Origin: Pseudomonadota bacterium
Lineage (GTDB): Bacteria > Pseudomonadota > Alphaproteobacteria > Rhizobiales > Beijerinckiaceae
Length of the DNA stretch: 64,000 nt
Assembly (NCBI GenBank): GCA_021781815.1
Contig: JAJXWB010000008.1
Location: forward strand, 1-64,000
Reading direction: 5' to 3'
The notes under the pieces are model-generated. The model was not told the DNA's origin and did no database searches. It saw only the letters and a list, made by a program, of their open reading frames with translations. Positions 17,321 through 24,911 of the stretch are shown piece by piece; the first letter of the stretch is position 1, and every line of letters starts with the position of its first letter. Position numbers and translations under genes: made by a program.

Positions 17321-17780
17321 GCGCATCCGGTTCGCCGAGCGCCTTCTCGAACCGGAGCGCCGGCGCGCCGTCCTCGTAATAGGCCTCGTAGCGGCCGATG
17401 CGACGAAACCCCGCCGTTTCGTAAAGCCCCATCGCGCGCGCATTCGTCTCGCGCACTTCGAGCCGGATCGAAGCGCAGCCGCGGCGCAGGGCTTCCTGTT
17501 CGACCGCCGCAAGCAGCCCGCGGCCGCATCCCTTCGGCGCCAACGGATCGCAGGCCAGCGAGAACAGGCGGCATGCCCGTGAATTGATTCGAAAATTGGC
17601 GAGCGCGTAGCCGGCGACGCGACCATTCCGCTCGGCCACGAACAGGCAGGAGGGCCGGCTCGTCAGGGCGCCCGCGAAGCTGCGACGCGACAGCAGATCC
17701 GTCTCGAACGCAGCTTGCTCGATGTCGACCAGCCGGTCGAGATCGCCTGCTACGCCCCGACGGATGGCGAAGGTGGTCAC
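17253..17780 (-). CDS. GNAT acetyltransferase (RimI-like)
   Basis: A 175-residue acetyltransferase with IRRGVAGDLDRLVDIEQAAFETD at the N-terminus, the acetyl-CoA loop LAPKGCGRGLLAAVEQEAL (a Q/RxxGxG variant with Lys-Gly-Cys-Gly-Arg-Gly) and the RimI-type LEVRETNARAMGLYETAGF. RimI-like enzymes acetylate N-termini of proteins. The C-terminal 25 residues are Arg/Ala/Pro-rich and overlap the convergent creatininase gene. Its start overlaps the stop of opgD by four bases (ATGA), so it is the second gene of that operon. Confidence 0.86.
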   Translation of the reverse strand: MTTFAIRRGVAGDLDRLVDIEQAAFETDLLSRRSFAGALTSRPSCLFVAERNGRVAGYALANFRINSRACRLFSLACDPLAPKGCGRGLLAAVEQEALRRGCASIRLEVRETNARAMGLYETAGFRRIGRYEAYYEDGAPALRFEKALGEPDALKTPAPAAAPQGRTPRRRAAAR

Positions 17781-19366
17781 GTTTCCTGGGTCCAGGGAAA
17801 CGTCCAGGTTTCCGTCAGCGTTCGCCCGTTGGCGCGCAGAAACACGCGGATGTCGCCGGTCTGGCCGACGGGAACCTGCACGTCGACAATGGCGCGAATG
17901 CCCTCGACGTGAGGATTGGCGACGACGAACGAACGCAGGATGCTTCCTTGCGAGATCGAGGCGACGGCCTCAGTCAGGCCGGCGTCCTGCGCGTAATAGG
18001 CGAGTTCCCCTCCGGAGAAGTCGATCAGGAACCGGCGCGACCCCACAGGCGGCGTTTCGCGCGAGCCGAGCGCGCGCGCCGCCGCCTGGAACGTATACGC
18101 TGTGCGCGCATTCGGCGACAGGCGCAGGAGATCCAGACTGGAGACGACCCGATAATTGTAGGAAATGGGCTTCCCCTGCTCCACCTGCTCGTTCGCCGCG
18201 AAGGACGCGACAATATTGTCGTTTGTTTCGTCCGTCGTCGGCAGCTCCACAAGTTCGACGCGGCCATCGCCCCAGGGCTCGATCGGCTCGACCCAGTAGC
18301 TCGGCCGCAACTGGTAATTGAGATCGAGATCCTGATAGCTCGAAAACTTGCGGTTGCGCTGCATCAGTCCGAAACCGCGCGTACTCTTGTCGAGGAAGGA
18401 GGAGACGGCCATCGACGTCGGATTTCGCAGGGGCCGCCAGATCCATTCGCCGGACTGGGTCAGGATCTGCAACCCGTCGGAATCGTGCAGTTCGGTGCGG
18501 AAATCGGCGTTCGGGCGTCGATCGTTGTTGCCAAGGAAGTACATCGACGTCAGCGGCGCGAGACCGAACTTCACATTCGAACGCCGCGGAAACAGCGTCG
18601 AACGAATCTCCATCACGCTGTCCTCGCCCGGATTGATGCGAAACTGAAACGCTCCGGTCACGGACACGCCGTCGAGCAGACCATAGAATATCGCATGTTC
18701 GGCGTGCTGGGCTGGCGTCTCGATCCAGAATTCGCGAAAGAACGGAAACTCTTCCTGATTCGTGCCGGACTCGACCGCGAGCGCGCGCGCCGACAGCCCG
18801 TAGGTCTGCCCGCGGCCGAGAAAACGGAAATAGCTTGCGCCGACGAAGGAGCAGACCTCGTCATAAATCCGTGGATCGTTCAAAGGGAAATGCAGGCGGA
18901 ATCCGGCGAATCCGGTGTTGACCGGCAATTGCCGGTCAAACTTCGCTTTCCCGTAGTCGAACAGCGACGCCGAATAGGGAATCGGCGTGGCGATGCCGTC
19001 GCGAATCGTGTTGACCGTCACCGGCCGTCTGTAGAGGTGGCCGAGATGAAACAACTGGAGGCGGAACGAGCCGCCCTGCGCGGCGAAGATCGCCTTGTCC
19101 GGCCTGAAGCGTATGTCGCGCCAGCCATCGTAATCGAGCGTCTCCAGCCCGTCCGGCAACCGGGCGACCGTCGCGTCGAACGGCGCGGCGGCAAGGTCGC
19201 GGGCGCGACGCACGACATCCTCGAACCCGAAATGGGGCGGCGGCGGCGCGGCGGTTGGTTGGCTGGCGGGCTTCGGCATCGGCTGCCCGAGGGCGCCGGA
19301 CCATGCCAGAGCGCCCGCGCCGAGGGCGGCGGCGCCAAGGAGCTTGCGACGTGTCGGATCTGTCAT
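17777..19366 (-). CDS. opgD: Glucan biosynthesis protein D (OpgD/MdoD)
   Basis: A 529-residue periplasmic protein for osmoregulated periplasmic glucan synthesis. It begins with a twin-arginine signal (TRRKLLGAAALGAG), as OpgD proteins do, then FGFEDVVRRARDLA and YDGWRDIRFRP. Family blocks follow: LFHLGHLYRRPV, FAGFRLHFPLN, SYFRFLGRGQTYGLSARALA, EFPFFREFWIE, SNVKFGLAPLTSMYFLG and SGEWIWRPLRNP. The length is normal for the family. No OpgH glucosyltransferase gene is in the window. A RimI-like GNAT gene is coupled to its 3' end. Confidence 0.93.
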   Translation of the reverse strand: MTDPTRRKLLGAAALGAGALAWSGALGQPMPKPASQPTAAPPPPHFGFEDVVRRARDLAAAPFDATVARLPDGLETLDYDGWRDIRFRPDKAIFAAQGGSFRLQLFHLGHLYRRPVTVNTIRDGIATPIPYSASLFDYGKAKFDRQLPVNTGFAGFRLHFPLNDPRIYDEVCSFVGASYFRFLGRGQTYGLSARALAVESGTNQEEFPFFREFWIETPAQHAEHAIFYGLLDGVSVTGAFQFRINPGEDSVMEIRSTLFPRRSNVKFGLAPLTSMYFLGNNDRRPNADFRTELHDSDGLQILTQSGEWIWRPLRNPTSMAVSSFLDKSTRGFGLMQRNRKFSSYQDLDLNYQLRPSYWVEPIEPWGDGRVELVELPTTDETNDNIVASFAANEQVEQGKPISYNYRVVSSLDLLRLSPNARTAYTFQAAARALGSRETPPVGSRRFLIDFSGGELAYYAQDAGLTEAVASISQGSILRSFVVANPHVEGIRAIVDVQVPVGQTGDIRVFLRANGRTLTETWTFPWTQET

Positions 19367-19534
19367 GGGGAAAATCGGTCTGCGAGGGAGGTGCGAGCGT
19401 CGCTAAGCTCGTAAACCGTTCGGAATATGGCCGCAAGCTGCCGCGCAGACGCGCGCTTTTCCGCCACGCGCCGCCTCCGGGGAAGGTCAGACCCGCCAGT
19501 CCACGAAAATCTCATCGCCGGACGCAATTTTTTC

Positions 19535-19562
19535 TTGTCATTAGGAAAAAGGGCCTTATGTT
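19535..19562 (+). promoter_or_regulatory. Candidate sigma-70 promoter of the polyamine operon
   Basis: TTGTCA (19535-19540) and TATGTT (19557-19562) are separated by 16 bases, giving a plausible -35/-10 pair. Transcription would begin near 19569 and produce a leader of about 500 bases before the ornithine decarboxylase ATG. No experimental support is visible. Confidence 0.4.
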
Positions 19563-19568
19563 CCGCCT

Positions 19569-20076
19569 TGCCCAAATCGCACGTGCCTGTGGTCGTGTGT
19601 CGGTCGGCGAGGATCCGGACAAGAGGCCGGTCATCTCGTCGGTAACAAACCGGCAGCCGGAGGCGAACCGGCGAACCCCGTCTGCACGGGGGATCGCGAC
19701 TTAAAGCAACGACGGACCGGGCTTTTTTGGTCTCAGTCGGCCCTTCCAAAGGTCGACAACCGAAGAGGCTTGTCTTTCTTGCCGGGCGTGCGGATCGGGA
19801 TCTCCCTGTCCAAACGATGGCCACGCTGACCGCGACGGATCGCCTTGTGGCCCTGTCGAGGAACCTCGAACCGCCCTGCGCGATTCGGGGAAAACGTGTC
19901 CTTAACGGCGCACCACCCGATCGTTTCCGTCGAGCCTCCGGGCTTGCCGTCGACGATCCAGGCTGCGGGTCGACTGACCGCTCCGCGTTTCCATCGCGCG
20001 GGCCGAGCAGAAATCGCAGCCACGAAGCATTTTGCTCTTGGCGCGGGAGACCGCGCCCTTCGTAGGGGAGGCGGCG
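19569..20076 (+). ncRNA. Long structured leader of ornithine decarboxylase (speF-motif-like)
   Basis: About 500 bases of non-coding leader precede the decarboxylase gene. It contains strong hairpins, for example GCCGG-N7-CCGGC (19656-19672) and CCCCGT-CTGC-ACGGGG (19676-19691), then a T-rich GGGCTTTTTT stretch (19719-19728). A conserved cis-regulatory RNA called speF (Rfam RF00518) is known upstream of alphaproteobacterial ornithine decarboxylase genes, so this leader is the right place for it. I assign it by position and structure; I have not compared it with the covariance model, and its exact limits are uncertain. Confidence 0.5.
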
Positions 20077-21219
20077 ATGACCGACCGAATCTTGGAATTT
20101 CTTCGTGCGCGCCGTGAATCGGGCCGCGACACCGGACCGTGCCTCGTCGTCGATCTCGACATCGTGCGCGACAACTACAACGCCTTCGCCCGGGCGCTTC
20201 CGGACACGCGCGTATTCTATGCCGTAAAGGCCAATCCCGAACCGCAGGTGCTTTCGTTGCTGGCGAGCCTCGGCTCGTGCTTCGACACGGCGTCCGTCGT
20301 CGAGATCGAGCAAGCTCTTGCGGCCGGCGCATCGCCGGACCGCATTTCCTTCGGCAACACGATCAAGAAGGAGCGGGACATCGCGCGCGCCTTTGCGCTC
20401 GGCATCCGGCTCTATGCGGTCGATTGCGAGGCGGAGGTCGAGAAGGTCGCGCGCGCCGCGCCCGGCTCGAAAGTGTTCTGCCGCATCCTGTCGAACGGCG
20501 CCGGCGCCGAATGGCCTTTGTCCCACAAGTTTGGATGCGCGCCGGAGATGGCGCCGCGTGTGCTCGAACACGCCCATCGACTGGGCCTGGGCGCCTATGG
20601 CGTCTCGTTCCACGTCGGCTCGCAGCAACGCAATCCCCGCATGTGGGACGGCGCGCTGAAGGACGCGGCGGCGATCTTCCGCGATCTTGCGGAGCGCGGC
20701 ATCCATCTGCAGATGGTCAATCTCGGCGGCGGCTTCCCGACAAAATACCTGAAGGACGTGCCGGCGGTGAAAGCCTACGGCCAGTCGATCTTCCGGTCGC
20801 TGCGCAAGCACTTCGGCAACCGCATCCCCGAGACGATCATCGAGCCGGGCCGAGGCATGGTCGGCAACGCCGGTCTGATCGAGGCGGAGGTCGTGCTCGT
20901 CTCGAAGAAGGCGGACGAGGACAAGGTGCGCTGGGTCTATCTCGATATCGGCAAGTTCAACGGACTTGCGGAAACGATGGACGAGATGATCCGCTATCCC
21001 ATCCGCACCGAGTTTGACGGCGACGATGCCGGACCGTGCGTGCTCGCAGGTCCGACCTGCGATTCGGTCGACGTACTCTACGAGAAGGATCCCTATTTCC
21101 TTCCGTTCAGTCTGGAGATTGGATCGAAAGTGCTGATCGAGGGCGCGGGCGCCTATACAACGACCTATTCGGCAGTCGGCTTCAACGGCTTCCCGCCGCT
21201 CGAGACGCACGTGATCTGA
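20077..21219 (+). CDS. speF: Ornithine (or lysine/ornithine) decarboxylase, PLP group IV
   Basis: A 380-residue decarboxylase of the alanine-racemase fold. Lys51 in FYAVKANPEP binds PLP; SFHVGSQQ, LGGGFPTKY and EPGRGMV line the cofactor; Cys328 in GPTCDSVD is the catalytic cysteine that neighbouring subunits share at the dimer interface. It makes putrescine from ornithine in the cytoplasm, and the homospermidine synthase gene downstream uses that putrescine. The ATG at 20077 follows GGGGAGG by six bases. An earlier in-frame ATG (20032) has no ribosome site. Expression is probably controlled through the long leader upstream. Confidence 0.93.
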   Translation: MTDRILEFLRARRESGRDTGPCLVVDLDIVRDNYNAFARALPDTRVFYAVKANPEPQVLSLLASLGSCFDTASVVEIEQALAAGASPDRISFGNTIKKERDIARAFALGIRLYAVDCEAEVEKVARAAPGSKVFCRILSNGAGAEWPLSHKFGCAPEMAPRVLEHAHRLGLGAYGVSFHVGSQQRNPRMWDGALKDAAAIFRDLAERGIHLQMVNLGGGFPTKYLKDVPAVKAYGQSIFRSLRKHFGNRIPETIIEPGRGMVGNAGLIEAEVVLVSKKADEDKVRWVYLDIGKFNGLAETMDEMIRYPIRTEFDGDDAGPCVLAGPTCDSVDVLYEKDPYFLPFSLEIGSKVLIEGAGAYTTTYSAVGFNGFPPLETHVI

Positions 21220-21229
21220 AGCGTCCCGT

Positions 21230-21253
21230 CCCCTCCCCCTCGCAGGGGAGGGG
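21230..21253. repeat. Nine-base-pair inverted repeat between operon genes
   Basis: CCCCTCCCC (21230-21238) pairs with GGGGAGGGG (21245-21253) around a six-base loop. It sits between the decarboxylase and GNAT genes. There is no T run after it, so it is more likely a REP-type mRNA hairpin than a terminator. Confidence 0.7.
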
Positions 21254-21357
21254 AGACATCAATCCCTGCAATCACATCCCGAACGGCCCTGCACGGCCAT
21301 GGCTTTCGCCATGCCCCTGGGGTGCGAGGGTTGTCACTGCCTCCGAAGGAGGAAGCG

Positions 21358-21939
21358 ATGACCTCTGCTGCTTTGACCCATGCGTCCGCGACCGGCGTCG
21401 CCATCGATGTCGAGCGTGACCACGATCTGTTCGCCCGCGAAAATCTGCTCGACGCCGCGATGGGCGCCTCACGATTCCGCAAGACTTCCGAACGTCTGCG
21501 CGCCGGCCGGATTCCGGCGCTCGCGCTGGTCGCCCGCGATGATCTCGGCCGCCTCGTCGGCACGGTCCGCCTGTGGCATGTCGACGCCGGCGGTTGGCCG
21601 GCGCTGCTGCTGGGCCCCCTGGCTGTAGCGGCCGACCGTCGCTGCGACGGGATCGGGGCCAGGTTGATGGGCGCGGCGATTGCGCGGGCGAAAGCGGCCG
21701 GCCACGGCGCAGTCCTGCTCGTCGGCGACGCGCCCTATTACGCACGCTTCGGGTTTTCGCGCGACGCGGCCAAAAACCTGCAAATGCCCGGCCCGGTCGA
21801 ACTCGACCGCTTCCTCGGCCTCGAATTGCGCGAAGGCGCGCTTGCGCGAGCGCGCGGCCGGCTGCGCCCGACAGGCGAACGCGCGCAAGGCCGCTCCCAT
21901 GCCGCGCCGGGTTCGCGACGCATGCGCAAGGCCGCTTAA
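21358..21939 (+). CDS. GNAT N-acetyltransferase (YhbS-like)
   Basis: A 193-residue acetyltransferase with the acetyl-CoA segment VAADRRCDGIGARLMGAAI, HGAVLLVGDAPYYARFGF and a tail that ends in basic residues. The YhbS-type VGDxxYYxRFGF signature is clear. The ATG at 21358 follows GGAGG. Its position inside the ornithine decarboxylase-homospermidine synthase cluster suggests that it may act on a polyamine or a related amine, but no residue proves it. Confidence 0.87.
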   Translation: MTSAALTHASATGVAIDVERDHDLFARENLLDAAMGASRFRKTSERLRAGRIPALALVARDDLGRLVGTVRLWHVDAGGWPALLLGPLAVAADRRCDGIGARLMGAAIARAKAAGHGAVLLVGDAPYYARFGFSRDAAKNLQMPGPVELDRFLGLELREGALARARGRLRPTGERAQGRSHAAPGSRRMRKAA

Positions 21940-21998
21940 GCGGGCCTTGCGCTGCCGGCCGGTCCGTGGCGTTCTCTCGAAACAGGGGAGGACGCCGC

Positions 21999-23252
21999 TT
22001 GACCATAGCATCCCGGACCGCCGCATCGGACGCGCAGATCGCGGACAAGTTCGACCTGCGCGCGCTGTCGCCAGAATTCTACGACGATCCCTATCCGACC
22101 TACCGCGCCCTGCGCGAACATGCCCCCGTGCATCGCCTGCCCGACGGCGGCGTGTTCCTGACGCGCCTTTCCGACATGGAGCGCGTCTACAAAGACACGA
22201 GCGTCTTCTCCTCGGACAAGAAGATCGAATTCCTGCCGAAATTCGGCAGGACGCCGCTCTACGAGCACCACACCGCCAGCCTGATCTTCAACGACCCGCC
22301 GCTGCATACGCATGTCCGGAAGATAATCAACGGCGCGCTGACGCCGCGCACCATAGCGGCGCTCGAAGGCGATCTCGTGCATCTCGTCGACAGCCTGCTC
22401 GACGCGATGGAGACGAAGGCGCGCGCGGGCCGCACGGTCGACCTGATCGACGATTACGCCATCGCCATTCCCGTTGAGGTGATCGGCAACCTGCTGAACG
22501 TGCCGCGCGACGAGCGCGGCCCGTTGCGCGACTGGTCGCTCGCCATCCTTGGCGCCCTGGAGCCAGTTGTGACGCCTGAGATGGCCGAGACCGGCAATCG
22601 CGCCGTGACCGATTTCGTCGCCTATCTGAAGACGCTCGTCTCCCGCCGGCGCGAAAAGCCGGGCGACCCCGAGCGCGACGTGCTGACACGGCTGATCGTC
22701 GGCGAGGGGGCGAACGAGAAGTTGACCGAAGTCGAACTGCTGCAGAATTGCATCTTCATTCTCAACGCCGGCCACGAGACGACAACCAACCTGATCGGCA
22801 ACGGGCTCGCCCTGCTTCTGAATCATCCCGAGTCGACCCGCCGCCTGATCGCCGACCCCGGCCTCGTGCGAACGGCCGTCGATGAAATGCTGCGCTTCGA
22901 CAGTCCGGTCCAGCTCGGCAATCGCTTCACGACCGCGGATACGGAGATCGCCGGCGTGAAGATCGCGGGAGGCATGTCGGTCAATCTGTGCATCGGCGCG
23001 GCCAATCGCGACCCCGCGCATTTCGCCGATCCCGATCTGTTCGACGTTTCCCGCAGCCCCAACCGTCACGTCGCCTTCGCTTCCGGCCCGCATCAATGCA
23101 TCGGCGTCGCCCTGGCGCGGCTCGAAGGCCGGGTCTCCGTGTCCCGCTTTCTCGACCGTTTCCCGAATTTTCGCGCCGCCGGTCCGGCGGTGCGCGCCGG
23201 TCGCGCGCGGTTCCGGGGCTTCACGAGCTTGCCGGTCGATCTCGGGATCTGA
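21999..23252 (+). CDS. Cytochrome P450
   Basis: A 417-residue soluble bacterial P450. The I-helix oxygen-binding motif is AGHETT (residues about 257-262), the ExxR pair is Glu296/Arg299 (DEMLR) and the heme ligand is Cys367 in FASGPHQCIG. It would need a separate ferredoxin and reductase, neither of which is in the window. The only good start is the TTG at 21999, preceded by GGGGAGG; no ATG occurs in frame until well inside the protein. It lies between the GNAT and homospermidine synthase genes on the same strand, about 60 and 110 bases from each. The substrate is unknown. Confidence 0.93.
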   Translation: MTIASRTAASDAQIADKFDLRALSPEFYDDPYPTYRALREHAPVHRLPDGGVFLTRLSDMERVYKDTSVFSSDKKIEFLPKFGRTPLYEHHTASLIFNDPPLHTHVRKIINGALTPRTIAALEGDLVHLVDSLLDAMETKARAGRTVDLIDDYAIAIPVEVIGNLLNVPRDERGPLRDWSLAILGALEPVVTPEMAETGNRAVTDFVAYLKTLVSRRREKPGDPERDVLTRLIVGEGANEKLTEVELLQNCIFILNAGHETTTNLIGNGLALLLNHPESTRRLIADPGLVRTAVDEMLRFDSPVQLGNRFTTADTEIAGVKIAGGMSVNLCIGAANRDPAHFADPDLFDVSRSPNRHVAFASGPHQCIGVALARLEGRVSVSRFLDRFPNFRAAGPAVRAGRARFRGFTSLPVDLGI

Positions 23253-23365
23253 CCGGACGTCATTGCGGCGCCGCACAAGACCCCTTGACCTGCGCGCCCA
23301 TGCTTGTTTCAACGCGCCGTCGCAATTTTCGCGCAGGTTGCGCGCCCGTTCGTTGGAGAGCGTAA

Positions 23366-24799
23366 ATGTCGAACTGGCCGGTCCACGCAACGATCAGCGG
23401 CCCCGTCGTGATGATCGGCTTCGGATCGATCGGCAAGGGCATGCTACCGCTGCTCGAACGCCATTTCGAATTCGACCGCTCGCGCTTCGTCGTCATCGAC
23501 CCGTGCGACGCCGATCGCGGCTTGCTGGACGAGCGTGGCGTGCGCTTCGTTCAAGCCGCGCTCACACGCGAAAATTTCAGAGAGGTTCTGCGCCCGCTTC
23601 TGACGGCAGGCGGCGGCCAGGGCTTCTGCGTCAACGTCTCGGTCGATACATCCTCTCTCGACATCATGCGCTTCGCGCGAGAAGTCGGCGCACTCTATAT
23701 CGATACAGTCGTCGAGCCGTGGCCCGGTTTCTATTTCGATTCGAAGCTCGGCAACGAGGCGCGCACGAATTACGCGCTGCGCGAATCGGTGCTTGCCGAG
23801 CGTCGCGCCAATCCCGGCGGATCGACCGCCATTTCCTGCTGCGGCGCCAATCCCGGCATGGTTTCGTGGTTCGTGAAGCGCGCGCTGGTCAATCTCGCGC
23901 ACGACCGGGGAGACGCCGCGCCGCAGCCGACGACTCGCGCAGAATGGGCAGCGCTCGCGCAACGCCTCGGCGTCAAGGGAATCCATATCGCCGAGCGCGA
24001 CACGCAGCGCGCGATCCACCCGAAGCCTCGCGACGTGTTCGTCAACACCTGGTCGGTCGAAGGCTTCGTCTCGGAAGGCTTGCAGCCGGCTGAACTCGGC
24101 TGGGGCACGCACGAGAAGTGGATGCCGGCGAACGCCGGCGAACACAAGACCGGCTGCGGCGCAGCGATCTATCTGAACCAGCCCGGCGCCAATACGCGCG
24201 TGCGAAGCTGGTGCCCGACGCCCGGCCCGCAATACGGCTTTCTCGTCACGCACAACGAAGCCATCTCGATCGCGGACTATCTGACCGTTCGCGATTCGGC
24301 CGGCAATGCGATCTACCGCCCCACCTGCCATTACGCCTATCATCCCAGCGACGACGCCGTCCTCTCGCTGCACGAAATGTTCGGCCGCGCCGGCCGCGTG
24401 CAGCCCGTCCACCACATTCTCGCCGAGCGCGAGATCGAGGACGGGGTCGACGAACTCGGCGTGCTGCTCTACGGGCACGCGAACAACGCCTACTGGTATG
24501 GCTCGCAGCTCTCGATCGAGGAGACCCGCCGCATCGCGCCCTACCAGAACGCAACGGGCCTGCAGGTGACGTCCGCTGTTCTCGCCGGCATGGTCTATGC
24601 GCTGGAGAATCCGGAACTCGGCATCATCGAGGTCGATGAAACGGATTATCGCCGCTGCCTCGACATCCAGTCGCCCTATCTGGGTCCGCTCGTCGGGCGC
24701 TATACCGACTGGACGCCGCTGACAGATCGCCCCGGCTTCTTCCCCGAGGATATCGACACGAGCGATCCTTGGCAGTTCAGGAACATTCTGGTGCGTTGA
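23366..24799 (+). CDS. hss: Homospermidine synthase
   Basis: A 477-residue NAD+-dependent enzyme that joins two putrescines, or putrescine and spermidine, into sym-homospermidine with release of an amine. The Rossmann motif VVMIGFGSIGKGMLP lies at the N-terminus; other family blocks are SVDTSSLDIM, YIDTVVEPWPGFY, CCGANPGMVSWFVK and YHPSDDAVLSL. The length equals that of the well-known bacterial enzyme. GGAGAG lies six bases before the ATG. With the decarboxylase upstream it completes ornithine to homospermidine, the main polyamine of many Hyphomicrobiales. Confidence 0.95.
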   Translation: MSNWPVHATISGPVVMIGFGSIGKGMLPLLERHFEFDRSRFVVIDPCDADRGLLDERGVRFVQAALTRENFREVLRPLLTAGGGQGFCVNVSVDTSSLDIMRFAREVGALYIDTVVEPWPGFYFDSKLGNEARTNYALRESVLAERRANPGGSTAISCCGANPGMVSWFVKRALVNLAHDRGDAAPQPTTRAEWAALAQRLGVKGIHIAERDTQRAIHPKPRDVFVNTWSVEGFVSEGLQPAELGWGTHEKWMPANAGEHKTGCGAAIYLNQPGANTRVRSWCPTPGPQYGFLVTHNEAISIADYLTVRDSAGNAIYRPTCHYAYHPSDDAVLSLHEMFGRAGRVQPVHHILAEREIEDGVDELGVLLYGHANNAYWYGSQLSIEETRRIAPYQNATGLQVTSAVLAGMVYALENPELGIIEVDETDYRRCLDIQSPYLGPLVGRYTDWTPLTDRPGFFPEDIDTSDPWQFRNILVR

Positions 24800-24808
24800 C
24801 GGGATGTC

Positions 24809-24900
24809 ATTCCGGACGCCTGCGCGGCAGGCGTTCCGGAATCCGGGAGTCGATGACGAGACGTTCGTCGTTTGCTCTGGATTCCCGCTTTCGCGGGAAT
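24809..24900. repeat. Two tandem palindromes between convergent genes
   Basis: The first hairpin (24809-24842) has a 15-base-pair stem, ATTCCGGACGCCTGC paired with GCAGGCG and TCCGGAAT around a bulged T, with a three-base loop. The second (24881-24900) is ATTCCCGC-TTTC-GCGGGAAT. Both resemble dispersed REP-type palindromes of Proteobacteria and fill the gap between the homospermidine synthase and ferredoxin oxidoreductase genes, which converge here. They may serve as a two-way transcription end. Confidence 0.65.
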
Positions 24901-24911
24901 GACAGTGTGGG

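Noticed and set aside
19558-19704. 48-codon upstream frame in the leader of the decarboxylase gene
   Set aside because: Its ATG overlaps the predicted -10 box, so the transcript would not contain the start. There is no ribosome site, and the sequence is better explained as structured leader RNA.
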